From: Diphasiastrum complanatum
Lineage: Eukaryota; Streptophyta; Lycopodiopsida; Lycopodiales; Lycopodiaceae
Direction: 5' to 3'
Assembly: GCA_029204225.1 (NCBI GenBank)
Contig: CM055096.1
Coordinates: forward strand, 47,871,079 to 47,935,078
Length of the DNA stretch: 64,000 nucleotides
Below, one piece after another: positions 47,878 through 60,914 of this stretch. The notes under the pieces were generated by a model. It ran no database searches. It was not told the DNA's origin and worked only from the letters and a program-made list of their open reading frames with translations. A program made the translations under genes and the position numbers. The stretch's first letter is position 1; every line of letters starts with the position of its first letter.

Positions 47878-48425
47878 ATGTTAGTAGATTCTAGAGAATC
47901 TCCAAGTGTCGAGCCAAGCTGAAGACACAAGTTATCTCTCACCCATGACCGAGGAGGTCTCAGAAGGAGGAGAGCAGAAGAAGCTAAGAGCCGAGCATGA
48001 GAGCCGAGGAATTACTAGCTAGGAAGACAGTGAGTTATCTATGTGAGCCTACATGGTGTATCCCAAAGAAGGAATGACTATGTAGGAGCTAGTAATATTT
48101 CCTAGGCATTGTAAATAAATGTAGACCCCCCTTAAATTAGTTAGAGTGAGCCACCTTTTGATGGTGACCTTTAGTGGAAGGGCAAATTCCACACGTAATT
48201 TCTAATTTGGTGGAATTGCCACTTGGGCTCCACATGGGCAGCCTTCTTGCATATTTAAGGCCCCCCCCTCTCTTGTGAGGGAGCTTTTGAATGTATTGTC
48301 AAGTTCTCTTGAGCGAATAAAGAGGATCCTCCACGAGTTCTTGATGATAGCTAAGCTCCTTGTTCATGGCAATGTTCTTGAGTGAGATTTCTATGAGCAT
48401 GCTTGATTCCTTTGCATTGTGGATT
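47878..48425 (+). repeat. LTR-like block
   Basis: A TATTTAAGGCCCCCCCCTCTC promoter-like box at about 48253 and a GAATAAAG signal near 48316 are in LTR order. The block sits between Gypsy-2 and Copia-G. Ends are approximate and no partner was seen. Confidence 0.45.
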
Positions 48426-48427
48426 AA

Positions 48428-49850
48428 CTAGGCTCTTGTTTCTTGTTTCTTGCTTAGTTGTGGATTAGGATTCAGTTCTTGTTTGTGGAAGGAGGTAGTA
48501 ATCAAGAATGTTTCATGCATCTTATCATCACTACTTGGTACATGAGAAAAAGCGTGTACATTTGAATGAATGATTTCCTCTTTTGCCATAGCAAGTTTAG
48601 CATCCAACTTAAACAAACTACCTTGTTTAACACCATTTGCTATGCAATTATCATTCTTCATGATGGAACAAACTCCATGCTTGAAGTGAACATCTAAACC
48701 CCATTAGTTGCCCAACACTAAGCAAGCTTTTGGTAATTGATGTTACAAAAAGGACATTGTCTAGATCCACCCTTTTGCTAGATCCTAGACTTGATGAAAT
48801 GGTACCAACACCATCTATCTTACACTCTTAATCATTTGCTAAAGAAACAAATTTACTAGCACCACTGAAAGAGTGTAAGGTTGAGAATGTGTCCTTTTGG
48901 AAAGTCATGTGGGAGCTAGCCCCACTATCAATCCACCAAGTGTCCTTTGAGTTGCTTTTTCTTGTTGGAGTGGATGTAGATGCCATCAAAGATGAGATCT
49001 CCTCATCTTCATCCTCTTCATATGCAAGGTTTTCTTGTTTTCCCTCCTCCTCTTTTTCTCTTAGCCTCTTGTAGCATTCGGATGCATAGTGCCCCTTCTT
49101 TCCACAAAAGAAGCATTTCTGCTTTGACTTGTCCTTTGAGTTTGATGCATCATCCTCTTCTTTGGCCTCCTTTGGATGCTTCTTCTTTTCATTGGTCTTC
49201 TTTTTGCCCTTGAATGAGAAATTGGCTTTCTCATCTCCATCCTGCAAAGACAATGAACTCGTTCTTGCCTTGGTGTGGAGCATCCTACACTCTTCAGCCA
49301 CTAATACACTATGAAGTTTTTCTATAGTTGGCAAAGTGTCTTGGATGGCAAAACTTTGGACCAAATTTGCAAAGTCATCTCCTAGACCATTAACAACAAT
49401 TTGTACAAGCTCTCCATCATGAATCTTCTCTCCAATATAAGCCAACTCCCTATTTAGAGACTTGATTCTGAGTACATAATCATGTGCACTCTCCTCACTT
49501 CTCCTCATGCTTTGCAAAATCTGATTTCTAAGCATGAGTACCCTTGAAGTGTTACGAGATTCATAGATTGATTTTAAAGACTCCCAAGCCTCTTTAGCAC
49601 TAGTACAAGTTGATACTTCTCTCAACAAATCATTGCTCACATTCATCTTCACACAATGAAGTGCAAGCCTAGATCTCTTCTTGTATCTAGCTAACTCCTG
49701 TGCACCTAGAGGTTCATCTTCATCCTCAATCAATAACTCATAAAGGTCTTGGAGCACCAAGAGTGACTCCATCCTAACCTTCCAAATAGCATAATTTGTA
49801 GAATTCAATCTCTCACTAGCTTCTAGAAGGTATGCTCCAGCAGATCCCAT
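48428..49850 (-). pseudogene. Copia-G gag-protease fragment
   Basis: Gag starts MGSAGAYLLEASERL at 49850 and stays open for about 340 codons. It includes the UBN2-like core (LKSIYESRNTSRVLMLRNQI, VVNGLGDDFANLV), zinc knuckle CFFCGKKGHYASEC and protease TWWIDSGASSHMT. A stop at 48828 and shifts near 48700 break the pre-integrase region (VDLDNVLFVTSI, ANGVKQGSLFKLD). Close to Copia-A gag in sequence, so both belong to one lineage. Confidence 0.88.
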
Positions 49851-50641
49851 CTTACTAGTGACTTCTACAAACAAGAAATACATTTGATTGACTTGAAACT
49901 CACAAAGGTCTTACACTTGTAGTGTTTCACTCAAATTTTATTTCTAATCCAACAAATGGACTTATAATCACAATTCCAAAGCTGGAATGAAGATAAGATG
50001 AAGTAAAAACTACTTTCAAACAAATCTTGCCAAGAAATGGATTTGATTGTCTCTAGAAACTCACTAAGGTCTCTCTTTTGTAGTGTTTCACTCAAATTAG
50101 ATTTCTAATCCAAAAAATGGACTTATAATCTCAGTTCTAGCACTCCCTCACAAAGTTGGAATGAAGATAAGGTGATGTGAAATCTACTTACAATCAAATC
50201 TTGCCAATTTTGGCTATTTTTGGACAATAACATGACTAGATCTCCCTCACACTTTTTGATGTACTTTCAAGACCTGTAAAACAAGCTTAGAGCACCTAAT
50301 TTCAGCCTAGATTAATTAGATTTCATGACCCTATGTAAATCTAATCAATGGCACTCAATCTTGGTAGCTTATCCTAAGATTTCCACCAAAAATTACATCA
50401 GAAGCTCACAAATTGAATTTCTTTGGATCAAATGAATGCCATGCATTAAATGCAGCTTCAGAGGTGCCCACACATGTGGAAAGTATGGATTTGGACCCCT
50501 ACCAAGTTTGGGATCAAATCTCCTCACCAAAATCAAGATTCTAGCTTGCCCTCTCAATACTAGTTTTTAGCACCAAAACTTGCTAAAAATGGATTTGCAT
50601 TAGATCAATGGCTTATGCTCTTGTACTTGGCTCTGATACCA

Positions 50642-51290
50642 TGTGAAAGTATTGTACTTTAGGACCATAAATGGATCTACAAAAGATCCAAAGAGTGATT
50701 GGATGCTTGCTTAACAATCTATCAAAAAACTAGACACAAAAAAGTTGATCTAGATTGGCAATTTGACAAGCACCAAGCATTAACAATCAAAAGCATTGAT
50801 CAACATTGAAATCTGAGCCCACACATGTGTACTACATGCTGTAGTACGGCCTTCAACCTGATAAACAAGTAGAAATTGATTTGGTTTCATTTGGATCACA
50901 AAAACTCAATGTGCATAGTGAACCAGCTTGAGATTGCCAATGAGCTCCAAAAATATTTTATCTTCTCACTATGGGAGCTTGGAATACATAGCAAATTCGA
51001 CTTCCTTCTTGAATTTAGGTGGATTTCCAGCATGTAATAAGGAAGTTAACTCACTTTTCTTACCCTAAAATGAAACCCTAGCCTAGATCCTAGAGTTATG
51101 CTTGGTAGGTAGCTAGTTGGTCAAATTTTCACCTTAAACTTAGGTGTAGGTCCTATAAAGTAGGGATGACCACCAAATAGACATGACCAACTCTCTTGAA
51201 TTGCCCTAACCTACATTAGGAGTGGGTTTCCACGTGGCATCTCTTCCATGTGTGGAACCCAATTATACACAATATTTACAAAGTTCTACA
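50642..51290 (-). repeat. 5' LTR of Copia-G
   Basis: Begins TGTGAAAGTATTG beside the primer site and ends CAAAGTTCTACA, 649 bases, TG...CA. It contains CACATGTG variants rather than the perfect CACACGTGTG. Confidence 0.7.
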
Positions 51291-51293
51291 TGG

Positions 51294-51536
51294 CTAGATT
51301 TGCCAGAATAGGCTATTTTTCACAAGATGTGGCTGATGGATGCACATGTTGTTGTCAATGTCAAACCCCAAAACAACTATGTAAACAAAGTACATGTGTT
51401 TGCATGGAATGAACTTCCCCTTCCCCAACATGCACTTGAAATCCTCACAAGTACATGTGGCAAAGTCACGGAGTTTGACTATGTAAATGGTGCCATCTGG
51501 ATTGGATGCAAAAACTTTGGACATGGAAAGTGACAT
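51294..51536 (-). pseudogene. SWIM zinc-finger remnant of a Mutator-type transposase
   Basis: The frame reads VFASNPDGTIYIVKLRDFATCTCEDF, then CKH about 16 residues on (CxC...CxH, the SWIM signature), then MYFVYIVVLGFD. SWIM fingers close the transposase of Mutator/FAR1-like elements. Upstream sequence (51540-51820) is too decayed to translate, and the C-terminal side stops at the Copia-G LTR. With the terminal repeat at 51857 on its 5' side it forms the right-hand end of a broken element. Confidence 0.65.
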
Positions 51537-51822
51537 CTCTATCTCTTATGTGTACTTGTTCCTTCACCAGGTTCGCCTTTAGATCAACTGCCCTTTTGAT
51601 TCGATTGTTTTTCAAAAAAATACAACGCTTTTTCAAAGCGACTAGCTACACCAATAACGTTTGTCTAATTGTCGAAGATTTTTTAGTATACTAGAAGAAG
51701 TTGGTATGACTTTGACATAATTGGACTTTAAATTGGTTCCACACCATGTGCAGTCTTTCTTGAGCATTTGCTAAATTTGTGATACAAAAAGTGTAGCTTC
51801 TTTTAAATCCAAACTCGACCTA

Positions 51823-51857
51823 CTCGCAAAATATTTACTCCCAAAATGCCAAGGCCC
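51823..51857 (-). repeat. Terminal repeat matching the 21295-22063 Mutator-like element
   Basis: Read on minus from 51857: GGGCCTTGGCATTTTGGGAG, then TAAATATTTTGCGAG. The first 15 bases equal the start of the element at 21295, and the remainder matches the other end of that element. The partner end was not found. Confidence 0.7.
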
Positions 51858-52829
51858 TTGGTAAATCATTAATATAATAATCCTAAACTTTCATTTTTGA
51901 GAGCTCTTAGGTGGCTTTGATTGTCTTTAATGTCAGATGTTTAATTAAAATCTAAAATTTTAGTGTCTTAAGGCAAAACCTAAAATTAGACTCCTATAAA
52001 TTTTACTAGATTAGTATGGCTTACATTGACCCCTATAATTAAAATCTACAATTTTATTGTCGTAAAACTTAAAATTAGACCCTATAAATTTTACTAGATG
52101 TTTAATTTAAATCTACAATTTTAGTGTCCAAGGCAAAACTTAAAATTAGACCCCTATTAATTTTTCTAGAATTAGTATAGCCCACATGGACCTATTTTCA
52201 AGGCCTACATCAAGCTAGTCCATTATTTGACTAATAACTATTGACTAGATAGGTAAGATAGGTGTTGACTAGTAGATTTTGACTGATAGTTAAGGTAAGT
52301 GAAAGTAGGTGAGGATATGTTAAGAAATAGAAATGCCTATAAATATTAGGGCCTATGGCGAGTTTCAATGGCCACAAATTTTTGTACTTCTATGTTGCCT
52401 AATTGTGCTTGTTACCAATAATAGAATTCTAATTTGTACTTGTACCTGCAAGACACAATGAAAAGTGAATGCTATGTACATTCTTCAATGTCTGGTCATC
52501 TAGTACCTTCTAGACATTAATCATTCTATTAATAGCATTCTTTATTAGACTGGTTTATTCTCCATACGGATCCTAGAAAGTTGATTAATGATAGATTTTA
52601 TAAGTCTCTAGCATTAAAATGTTCATTCGAGATTGAAAGGTAATTGTAGGACAAGTGTATGAACGTGTTATGTCAATTCAACTTGATAAAACATTGAATT
52701 CCTATTTCACTGGATTATGTGGTGTCTTCAATTTCTTTTGAGTGTGCTTATCGATCAAGGAGCTTTGATATAAAATAGACGATCTATTATAAGTGAGGGA
52801 GATGTTTTTCTCACTTGATTTCTGCGCTA
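51858..52829. repeat. AT-rich tandem repeat, about three copies, and flank
   Basis: At 51944-52195 the phrase AATCTAmAATTTTAkTGTC, followed by AACTTAAAATTAGACCCCTAT-like sequence and TTTTACTAGA, is repeated about three times at 60-95 bp spacing. The rest to 52829 has no gene. Confidence 0.6.
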
Positions 52830-55800
52830 TTAAGAAAGTATTACATTATTTATGGATATTTTGGCACATTCAAGAACAAGATTGAGTCTCTCTTGTAGAT
52901 CTCTACAAACTTCAGGCAACATGATCAATTTGTTTCGCTTTAGTTTAGAGATTATAATATGACCGTGGCCCTTCATATCCTCGTCCATCTTGTCATTCAA
53001 ACAATCCATTGTTAACAAGACCTTCATCCAATCAATGGTATTAGTATACGAGTCATGATTGAGGACTCCTGATTTTCATGATTTCAATCTATTAGACTTG
53101 GTCACATTTTTCACAGTGATTGATAGGCTTCACCTTCCATGTATCAAATTTGACCTTGATCATCTTTTCAGTCTTTAGACGTAATGCAAAAGGGGTATTA
53201 GTATTTCAAATATCAAATAGAATATAACAATCTAGTGCTTGAAATCTTCACCTGCCCTTACTTCTGTCATGCTTAATGTTTGATGCATGATTGGTTGACA
53301 AAATTGGTAGGAAAATGACCTATACCTAGTACAATTTGTTGGATACAAAGTTCACTCCAACTACACTAGCCATTATTTCAGCTTTACCATGTAAAAGCCT
53401 TGAGCTAAATGGGCATAGTCATAGGGAACACCCTACACCCTATTGAGTACCAGGTTGGACTGTAAGAAACTTGAAAAATACCCAGCATCAACAATGAAGG
53501 TACGGCTTTCAATCCAATCCTTCCAAGTCTTTTCTCAATGGTGGATTGGGACCTTCAATAATGTTCTGAATGGCTTCCCAACATGGACATATAACAGTCC
53601 CTCTAATGCCTTGGTGCTATTGCATTCCAACGCATGGCAAAGGGTGGTTCTTCAGGCACCACTACGGATTTGGGATTGGAAATGTTAGGATGAAGATCAT
53701 CAAAGTAGGGTTCGAGTAAATATATCGAACTGATCTCTTGAAAAAGTCGAGTTTTTTTTTGCATGTCTGCCCTTCTTTGATCCATCATCGTGTAGTTCAA
53801 AAGATTGAAAATACTAAATGATGGTTTGGGGCTAGAAATAGGCTTCATCAACAGTGTCTTTAGGACTATGGTCCTCCTTAAGTTCATGCAGTCTAGCCTT
53901 AAAGAAAACAATGCAGTGTTGCAAATGATATTTTGTTGAGCAAGGTGCCACATTAAGTTGAATGCAGTGTTAGGCCTAGCATCACCTTCACACTATTTAG
54001 GTCGTGGTGGGCAATCAATGTAGGTATCGCCATAGCCCAAATCGTTATATAATGGAACATAGGTCTCTTCCTGTGGAATCAACTATGATGATTTTCGTCA
54101 AACATTCAGCACATCTATCTCTATCTTCTTCGTGATTGGCCTTCACAGATTTGTCAACAGCTCTTTCATTCACACTGCAGTTAAGCAGTTAAGCACATCT
54201 CTTGTTCTCAATATTGTCTTAATCAATTCTTCTTAATTTAATTATTCCAGCAATGTTTCTACTTGCCTTTTTCACACAGACTTCTCTTCAAACTCAAAGA
54301 AACCTCTCTATTCATTTCAAGCTTCAACGGGTAATGGCTTTGATTCTAATTGTAGGTCACAACTATAACAATTCAGCAATCATGAGAGAGAGAGAGAGAG
54401 AGAGAGATTCAACATATGGAGTGTGGTGTGTCTCCTTGCAACGACCTACTACAAATACTAAGTTGACTTCACCAATATTAAAGTTACCAACTAGTCATAA
54501 TTTCTACATGGTGGTGAGTCTGATGTCGATTATCTGTAGCGCTGCTCAGCTGCATCTTTGTTGAGTTAGATGTTGGGGTTGCCTTGACAAATACCCTCAC
54601 AAAACTAATGTGCAACCAGAAAACCCCAAGACATTCAGCAAACTTTGGAGGGCAGAAAGAGCACGAGCTCCACTAAGGGAGAGAGGGGGAAATGAAGGGA
54701 GAGAGCAATCGGGACAACAAAATTTAGCGGTCTGAACCTCAAACAGGGGTCCTTGCTTTGAGTTTTGGGCCTGTTTAGACCCATGTACCCATTTTGCAGC
54801 CCTTTTTCAACTTTTTGAATCATGGGAACCCAAAGAAACACTTTAAAAAGCAGATATTTCAGATAGTTCAAATGTCCAGGTTTCAATTGAGTTTGAAGCA
54901 TTCAAACATGTTCTGAATGTTACAATACATGTGTAAACCAGCAACACACATACAGAACCAGCCATGCACACTGGCCTCCACACGCGTACAGTGGTGACAT
55001 GCAGCTAATCAATGCCATGGTCAGTCTATAAATATAATCGTGTCTCTGATACAAATCTCAGAGTCAGTATTTCAGGTAGGGAAAAACATTGTCTGTCAAG
55101 TAACAACAGATACCCACCATTGGCTCAACTCATGTAAAATTCACAAAACTTAGCTGTTCAGCTATTCCATGTTTACTACAACTAGGAGACAACTGCTTCA
55201 GATTCCATCCATTCAAATTTATATGTCTCCATCGTTCTCAGCTGCAAAGCATGAAATACAACCTAATTGTGACGTTTCAAATCGATGCATGAAAAAAAGC
55301 TTACCAATGGTCCTTTTTCCAAAAGAGACTACGGAAGTTCAAGAGGACACAAGTTTTGATGACTTCTGTGTCATAGACTTCAAGAAACTTTAAATAGATC
55401 GCCCGTAATTTATTAGTGACCAAAAATCTGTTCAACATTAGCAAGTACTCTGCACCAAAATTGGTATCAGCCAGGCTGAGAGAGCTCTCCCATTCATGGT
55501 GCATTGATAGTTTCTCTAACCATTCAAGCTCAACTCTTTTGCCTTTTTAATGTCATCTGCAAACTTCTAATGTCTTCAATTCTTACCAGAAACTTACATC
55601 TATTCTGCTAGTTATTTTGTAGAAACCAGCTCTAATGGGTTTCTACAATACGGTCTTTCAAAACAGCCAATCCACACTTTTTACATCAGACATGATCTGT
55701 TTACAAATTCAACAGAGATACTGCATACAAAACTATGGAAAGTAAGAATCTTCTTATGTCATCAGATCTAGAATTGTTACAAAAAACATTGACCAGTCTT

Positions 55801-55931
55801 GATCCTGATAAAAGGCAAACTTAAGGATTTGGGACTCAATATTCAGTACAGTGTGAACTTCCAAAGTACGAGGAAATTTTCTTGCTATGGTAAACAATTT
55901 ACTGCGTTTGCAGCGAAAATACAAATCGGCA
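52830..55931. other. Intergenic, no confident gene
   Basis: Open frames at 52830-53027 (minus) and 53443-53953 (both strands) match nothing I know and lack clean gene structure. A GA microsatellite lies at 54384-54407. The right part (54600-55931) is the 3' flank of the EMC7 gene. Confidence 0.4.
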
Positions 55932-56700
55932 TCAACTTCTCCCCTGCAAAAGATTGGAAAAAGATGGGGCAGGTCGATTGCGCATCTCCTCCTGCACTCT
56001 TTTCATTTCCTCTGGATCTGCTAGAGATAAACATGTTTGGAGTGACTCAAACTATAACTTACATGCTCAATAAACAGAATTCCAAGACTATTTCAAAGAT
56101 TAAGTTGCAACCTAGTAAATAGCTTTAGCTCGTATTGGAAAAAGCAAAAAGTCTCATGAGCTTTATTTCCAGTATGGATGTCAAAACCTTCCAGCATTCA
56201 ATTTTATCTTCAAGAGAGATTTACAGCCAGAACACAGGATCCATTTCACTGGACACCAAACAGTTTAACAAGCAAGACATGGTCAAAAAGCTGAACTTGC
56301 TTAAATCTTGGTAGGAATAGCTTTACCTATGCTATCCATCAGTTTGGGCAAGACAAACACTGCCAGTAGCATAAACCCCACCATCAAGCCCATTGGACTC
56401 TTTAGTAGCCCAAGCACCGAAAATGGCTCCCGCTTCTGCAAACAATTGTTCCAAAACCTCCACCAATCAAGTTTCAACATAATCTTGCGGTTAAGAGTCA
56501 CAGCAAGAGACACAGATAGATGCAACTAATCAATCAATTCACAGCACAGTGCTGATTTATGCTAAGATGACAATCCGTACCTCAAAATACTGCTCCTCTT
56601 TCAAAGGCTCTAGAATTAGTGCGTCAGATAGAACTCTTCCGGTCTCAATCAGGCTAGCGCGAACTTGTCCATGCAGCCTTGCACTTACATCAACTCGCAC
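55932..56700 (-). CDS. EMC7: EMC7, ER membrane protein complex subunit 7 (last three exons)
   Basis: Exons on the minus strand: 56700-56581 (40 codons), 56435-56327 and 56017-55932, joined in frame to the stop TGA at 55934-55932, with GT-AG introns of 145 and 309 bases. The first encodes the end of the beta-sandwich domain (VRVDVSARLHGQV, LILEPLKEEQYFE). The second encodes REPFSVLGLLKSPMGLMVGF and the single membrane helix with MLLAVFVLPKLMDSI. The third encodes DPEEMKRVQEEMRNRP and a short cytosolic tail. These match plant EMC7 closely; the complex inserts membrane proteins in the ER. The N-terminal exons (signal peptide, most of the lumenal domain) are not seen in 56701-64000. They may lie beyond long introns filled with repeats or outside the window, so the entry is partial. 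No lesion is visible. Confidence 0.88.
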
Positions 56701-58692
56701 CTAAATCAAGTAGTCGAACTAGAACTCCGTATAAGAAGCCACTTTGCAGTTTCAATCTGAACTAGAAGCTTAGTACATACTCAGAAGTTCATTTTCACTT
56801 TCCTTTCATAATGGCTTTCCTCTCAAAAGTGATAAGCATTCTCTAGACAACTCCTTGGACCTAGGGTGATAGTTACTCACACTTCCCCAGCTGTTCCACT
56901 GGGATACAAGTTTCCTCAATTCACATTCCTGAGTAAATGTTATAGAGAAACCGGTTTCCCAGGTTAAGGAAAGAAGTTTCCTGATAGAGGACAAATATCT
57001 TTTACGATTTCTAAGACTTATATTTTATTCATTTCAACACTATCACTCCCTTTTAGTGATATTAAACAATTTCGTCCTCAACTCCTGCATCTCTTCACAT
57101 GCACTATTGCAAATATCTTGCACCAATTTACCATTGTCAGAACATGCCCCAAAAGTATGCCTGGGGCCCCATATTTATCTGATATTAGACACATGGTTGA
57201 GGGACTTTTTATTTCTTAGCGACACTTATTAGTCAAAGGTTATTGTTGGGCCTCAAAACTTAACTTATCGGTCCTAACCCTAGACTTTAGTTTGATGGTT
57301 ATTATTGGGCCTCAAAACCTTATCAGTCCTAGCCTTAGAAGTGACTGTGAATATGCACCGAGACCTCATATTCTTAGGTGATCAATTGGAGATTGGATAG
57401 CAGGCTAGATCACTTAAAAGTTCCTAACGAGTTTCATCTCCTTCAGTTCTTTCAATAATGTTTTGGCTTGTCATTTAATTCTCCATTATGTTCATCTCAT
57501 TTACATTTCCATTCCGTACATTTGCAGTTCTTTATAAAAGTTAAAGACATAGTATAGTGGTTGGCAGTTAAATGGCCCTTTGTAGTATGTGGGATCCCTT
57601 ATAGTCACAATTAACTTACGGGTTGTTGGTCTACTGATCCCTAGTGTGGACACGCTACCCGAGACCAGTCGTGAGAATGATACCAATATAAAGTCCAACA
57701 CACAAGATACAATCCTAAGCATTCCAATTAACTTATGGGTTGTTGTTCTACTGATCCCTAGTGTGGAAACACTACCCAAGACCAGTCGTGGGCATGAAAG
57801 TATCTCTGGGAGATGGGCGAGCTACTCAAGTATAGCCTATGGTGAGATTTGAGTACATTCATTCATTGAGTCCTTGGTAGACACTTGTGCTTGGAGCATG
57901 GGGAATGAAAGGAAATTAGAATTCAGGGCTTATAGGACAGAATGTCAGGGCAAAGCGGATCACGGCTTTGTTTAAGAGATACATCAGGGATGAGGCTTCG
58001 AGCGCTCATTGATTCGAGATGGTTGATCTTGGATGATTGTTGGTTCTCGTTAGGCAGTTCACCTTAGGGTTTGGGCCAGAAATCCTCCACTTAGTGATTA
58101 CACATTTACTCGTTCATTGGGAAGTAATTCAGCACTAGACAGTGATATGTGGACCTAGCCCTCCTTCCGGATCCAAGAAGCATAAACTCGTTGATAGGTC
58201 CTTGTCATGGTTAGTGATTTATTGGAGAACAGAGTGAGTTTTAGTTTCAGCCAAAGTAGCACATGTAGCATGAAATAGAGAGATCTTGCAAACAGAGTAA
58301 TCAATCATAGGAACAATAGGAATACATCAATCTCCAAGAGATTGATGATAAAACAAGTTAATCTTAAGCTAAATGTGAACTATAGTTGAGCTAAGCTAAG
58401 AGCTACTCTCCAAAACAATCAATTTCCCAAATGAGGAGCATCATATGTACTTTCGCTTACTAGACAGTTCAGCAGGTTGGGGCTAAGCAACTTGAGATGA
58501 CAAAGTGACCTTATCCAAATGCCAAGTTATTAACAATGAGACTGAGTGACCTTTTCCTACTGTAGATACAACCTTACGAAGCTTATCTTAATGCTGACAA
58601 AGTCCAAGGGGCCAAATTACATGGTCTACCAACAAACAATAATAGATAACGTGTTGGAAACCTAAGTCCTATTGGAGCCCATAGATGGACTA
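56701..58692. other. Possible EMC7 intron with 117-bp-period duplication
   Basis: A 70-base block (AATTAACTTAcGGGTTGTTG ... GACCAGTCGTG) occurs at 57608-57678 and again at 57725-57795. No EMC7 exon or other gene could be recognised. Confidence 0.45.
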
Positions 58693-60190
58693 TTACTCTC
58701 CCTCAAAAAAAGGACGCGTCCTCTTTGTCTGTAAAGTGTAAATACATGAACAAGTTCTAGAATAATTTTGTCTATGATGTTTTTCAAAGAGACAACCTTC
58801 ACAAAACTTGTGATGTGAAATCACTTTAGGTAAACGTGTAATCAAATTAAATCTCCTCAAAACTTGTAGCCCATTAAAATTCAAATGTCCAATGCTCTCA
58901 TGCCATAACTTACTCATCCCTTCAATATCAGCAATTCCAACTTCATGATTTATTACCTGAGCTTGAAGTTTATAAAATCTTCCTACAACAATCCCTTCAA
59001 CTACAACTTCATTGTTCTTCTTCTCCATAAGCCATCGCTCTTCATCGAAGTGTACAACTATATGCTGCTTTGTTATTGCTGAAACTGAGAGTACGTTCTT
59101 CTTTAAGTCATGTACATAAACAACATCCTCGATATCACCAATTTTTCCTGAAGGTAACTACCTTCCCACAGCCTTGATGTCGTAAGTATAATTGTCTCTC
59201 AACTTGACATTTGTACCATAATCTAGTTGTTGAAAACTAGATCGCCAATCTCGTCGTGGTGTCATATGCTTTGATGCTCCTGAATCAATAAACCAACATT
59301 CCTCTTCCCTTGAGAAATCACATGAAGATGTTGATGCCAAAAACAACTCACAATTGCCAAGATCCAAAGCACTAAACTTCGTGTCAAGTCCTTTTTCTTC
59401 AGCAAAATTTCCTGCCTGTTTCTTCTCGTTGAACTTGTTTTTCCAACATTCCTTCGCGTAATGACCTCACTTCCGCAAATACAGCATTTTCCTTCCATGA
59501 TGGAATTTGCCATGTCTTCATCTTCATGTTGGTTCGATTTACTGTTGTTCTCCCCATTCCCTTGTTGCTTTTCATCCCCTTGTTCTTTTTCCAATTTTAA
59601 CCTATCTTCGAATTTTATCTCCAGTTCTTTGCTATGAACACTTGTTTTTTGAAATCTTCCATGTTCAAGAGATTATGACGTCTCATTTCCTCTTGTAACA
59701 GAATAGCATTCAATTCATCAAATGTAGGCCTGGTTTCGCATAAAGATAACATCATGAAAAAATTATGATAAGCTAGTGGTAAGCTATTAAGCACAATGGA
59801 CACTAATAATGAATCTAAGACACTTTCTCCAACCGGTATAAGTTGTCCTCGACGATCTTTTACCCGTGTAAAATAATCTGTCACTAATTCTCCTAAATTC
59901 TTTAGAATATGTAGCCTATTTGTTAAGGACAAAACCCTAGATCGGTTAACATTCTCGCACAAATTCTTGAGAATATCCCAAACTTCCTTGGGTCCACAGC
60001 AGCATCTCTGGTATATGGAGTGATCATATCTTTTACTGATAAGTTAATGATAGGATGGGCTTTTCTTTGCTGTCTCATGTATTGTCTTAACTCTCTATTA
60101 GTTGTCGTAGGAACTTCGACACCTGTAACCATACCCCAATATTCGCATCTTGAATTTCCATATGCTAAAATTCGTGCCATCAAGTTTACT
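58693..60190 (-). pseudogene. Decayed copia gag-protease-integrase (Copia-H)
   Basis: Minus-strand order: gag N-terminal pieces (60183-59923) and the gag core TNRLHILKNLGELVTDYFTR...LNSLPLAYHNFF (59962-59615). The zinc knuckle is broken between CCICG and GHYAKEC by a frameshift. Then come protease CWFIDSGASKHMTP (59300 region) and pre-integrase LWHESIGHLNFNGL...CEGCLFEKHHR (59028-58700). It differs from Copia-A/G in gag and knuckle, so it is another lineage. Several shifts, no LTRs found. Confidence 0.8.
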
Positions 60191-60914
60191 TTGTCTTAGA
60201 TAATACTGCACCATTTAAACTAACCATTGTATGGCACTCTGAGATCAATCAAAGTTTGTCAGATTTACAAAGATTTTTGTTTGTTAGAATATCTTTGCTG
60301 GTTCCATGGATTTTTCATAAAATTCTTTAATATAAATTGGTTTTTCAAAAACTCTTTGACGGTTCCAAAAGTTTGACGGCTCTTTCTTCTTGACTTGCAT
60401 GTAATTTCAAAATACAATCAAAGTAGCCAATCAACTTTTGACCTCGAAAAATTCAGTAATTGGAAATTTTGACTTTCCCTTCACACGTCATGCAACCTTT
60501 GGCCTTGTGTATTGAATAAAGTTTGTTCCTTCCAACAAACTAAACAAGTCCTTAGGAACGAAGATTATGAACCACAATATCAATTTGTCTTAAGCTACTC
60601 TGCTTTGCATCAGCAGATTCCGATTCTCATGAACTATCTCATCCAGGTCCAGCACTCGGATCTGTAGATAAGATCTTAAAAACTCTTAACCAAAAAGAAA
60701 TCTGCCTCCAGTGATCTTCAAAACTCTTAACCAAAAAGAAACCTTTCCTCTAAGGATCTGCCTCTTCTTGCAAAAACTTGTAGGAATTCTGGAACCAATC
60801 AATTGTAGAAGCTGATCCTCCAACAATCGATCTTGAATCTGAAAATCCACGACCAGTATGATTCATATCTAGCAAACAGTGTGAAAATTGTAAAAGCTAT
60901 CTATCTTGAGTTTT
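60191..60914. other. No gene seen
   Basis: AT-rich stretch upstream of Copia-H, perhaps its decayed leader and LTR. A duplicated phrase AAACTCTTAACCAAAAAGAAA occurs near 60688 and 60721. Confidence 0.35.

Larger units (their letters stand above)
48428..51290 (-). mobile_element. 3'-truncated Ty1/copia element (Copia-G)
   Basis: Minus-strand order: LTR 51290-50642, primer site 50641-50630 (perfect TGGTATCAGAGC, abutting), leader, gag from 49850, protease, then a broken pre-integrase region ending near 48430. The LTR lies within a few bases of a Mutator-type transposase remnant, so Copia-G probably inserted into that element. Confidence 0.8.

Noticed and set aside
53443-53953. Overlapping frames of 81 and 116 codons
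   Set aside because: Opposite strands, no conserved motif seen, no splice or start context; left as unassigned.
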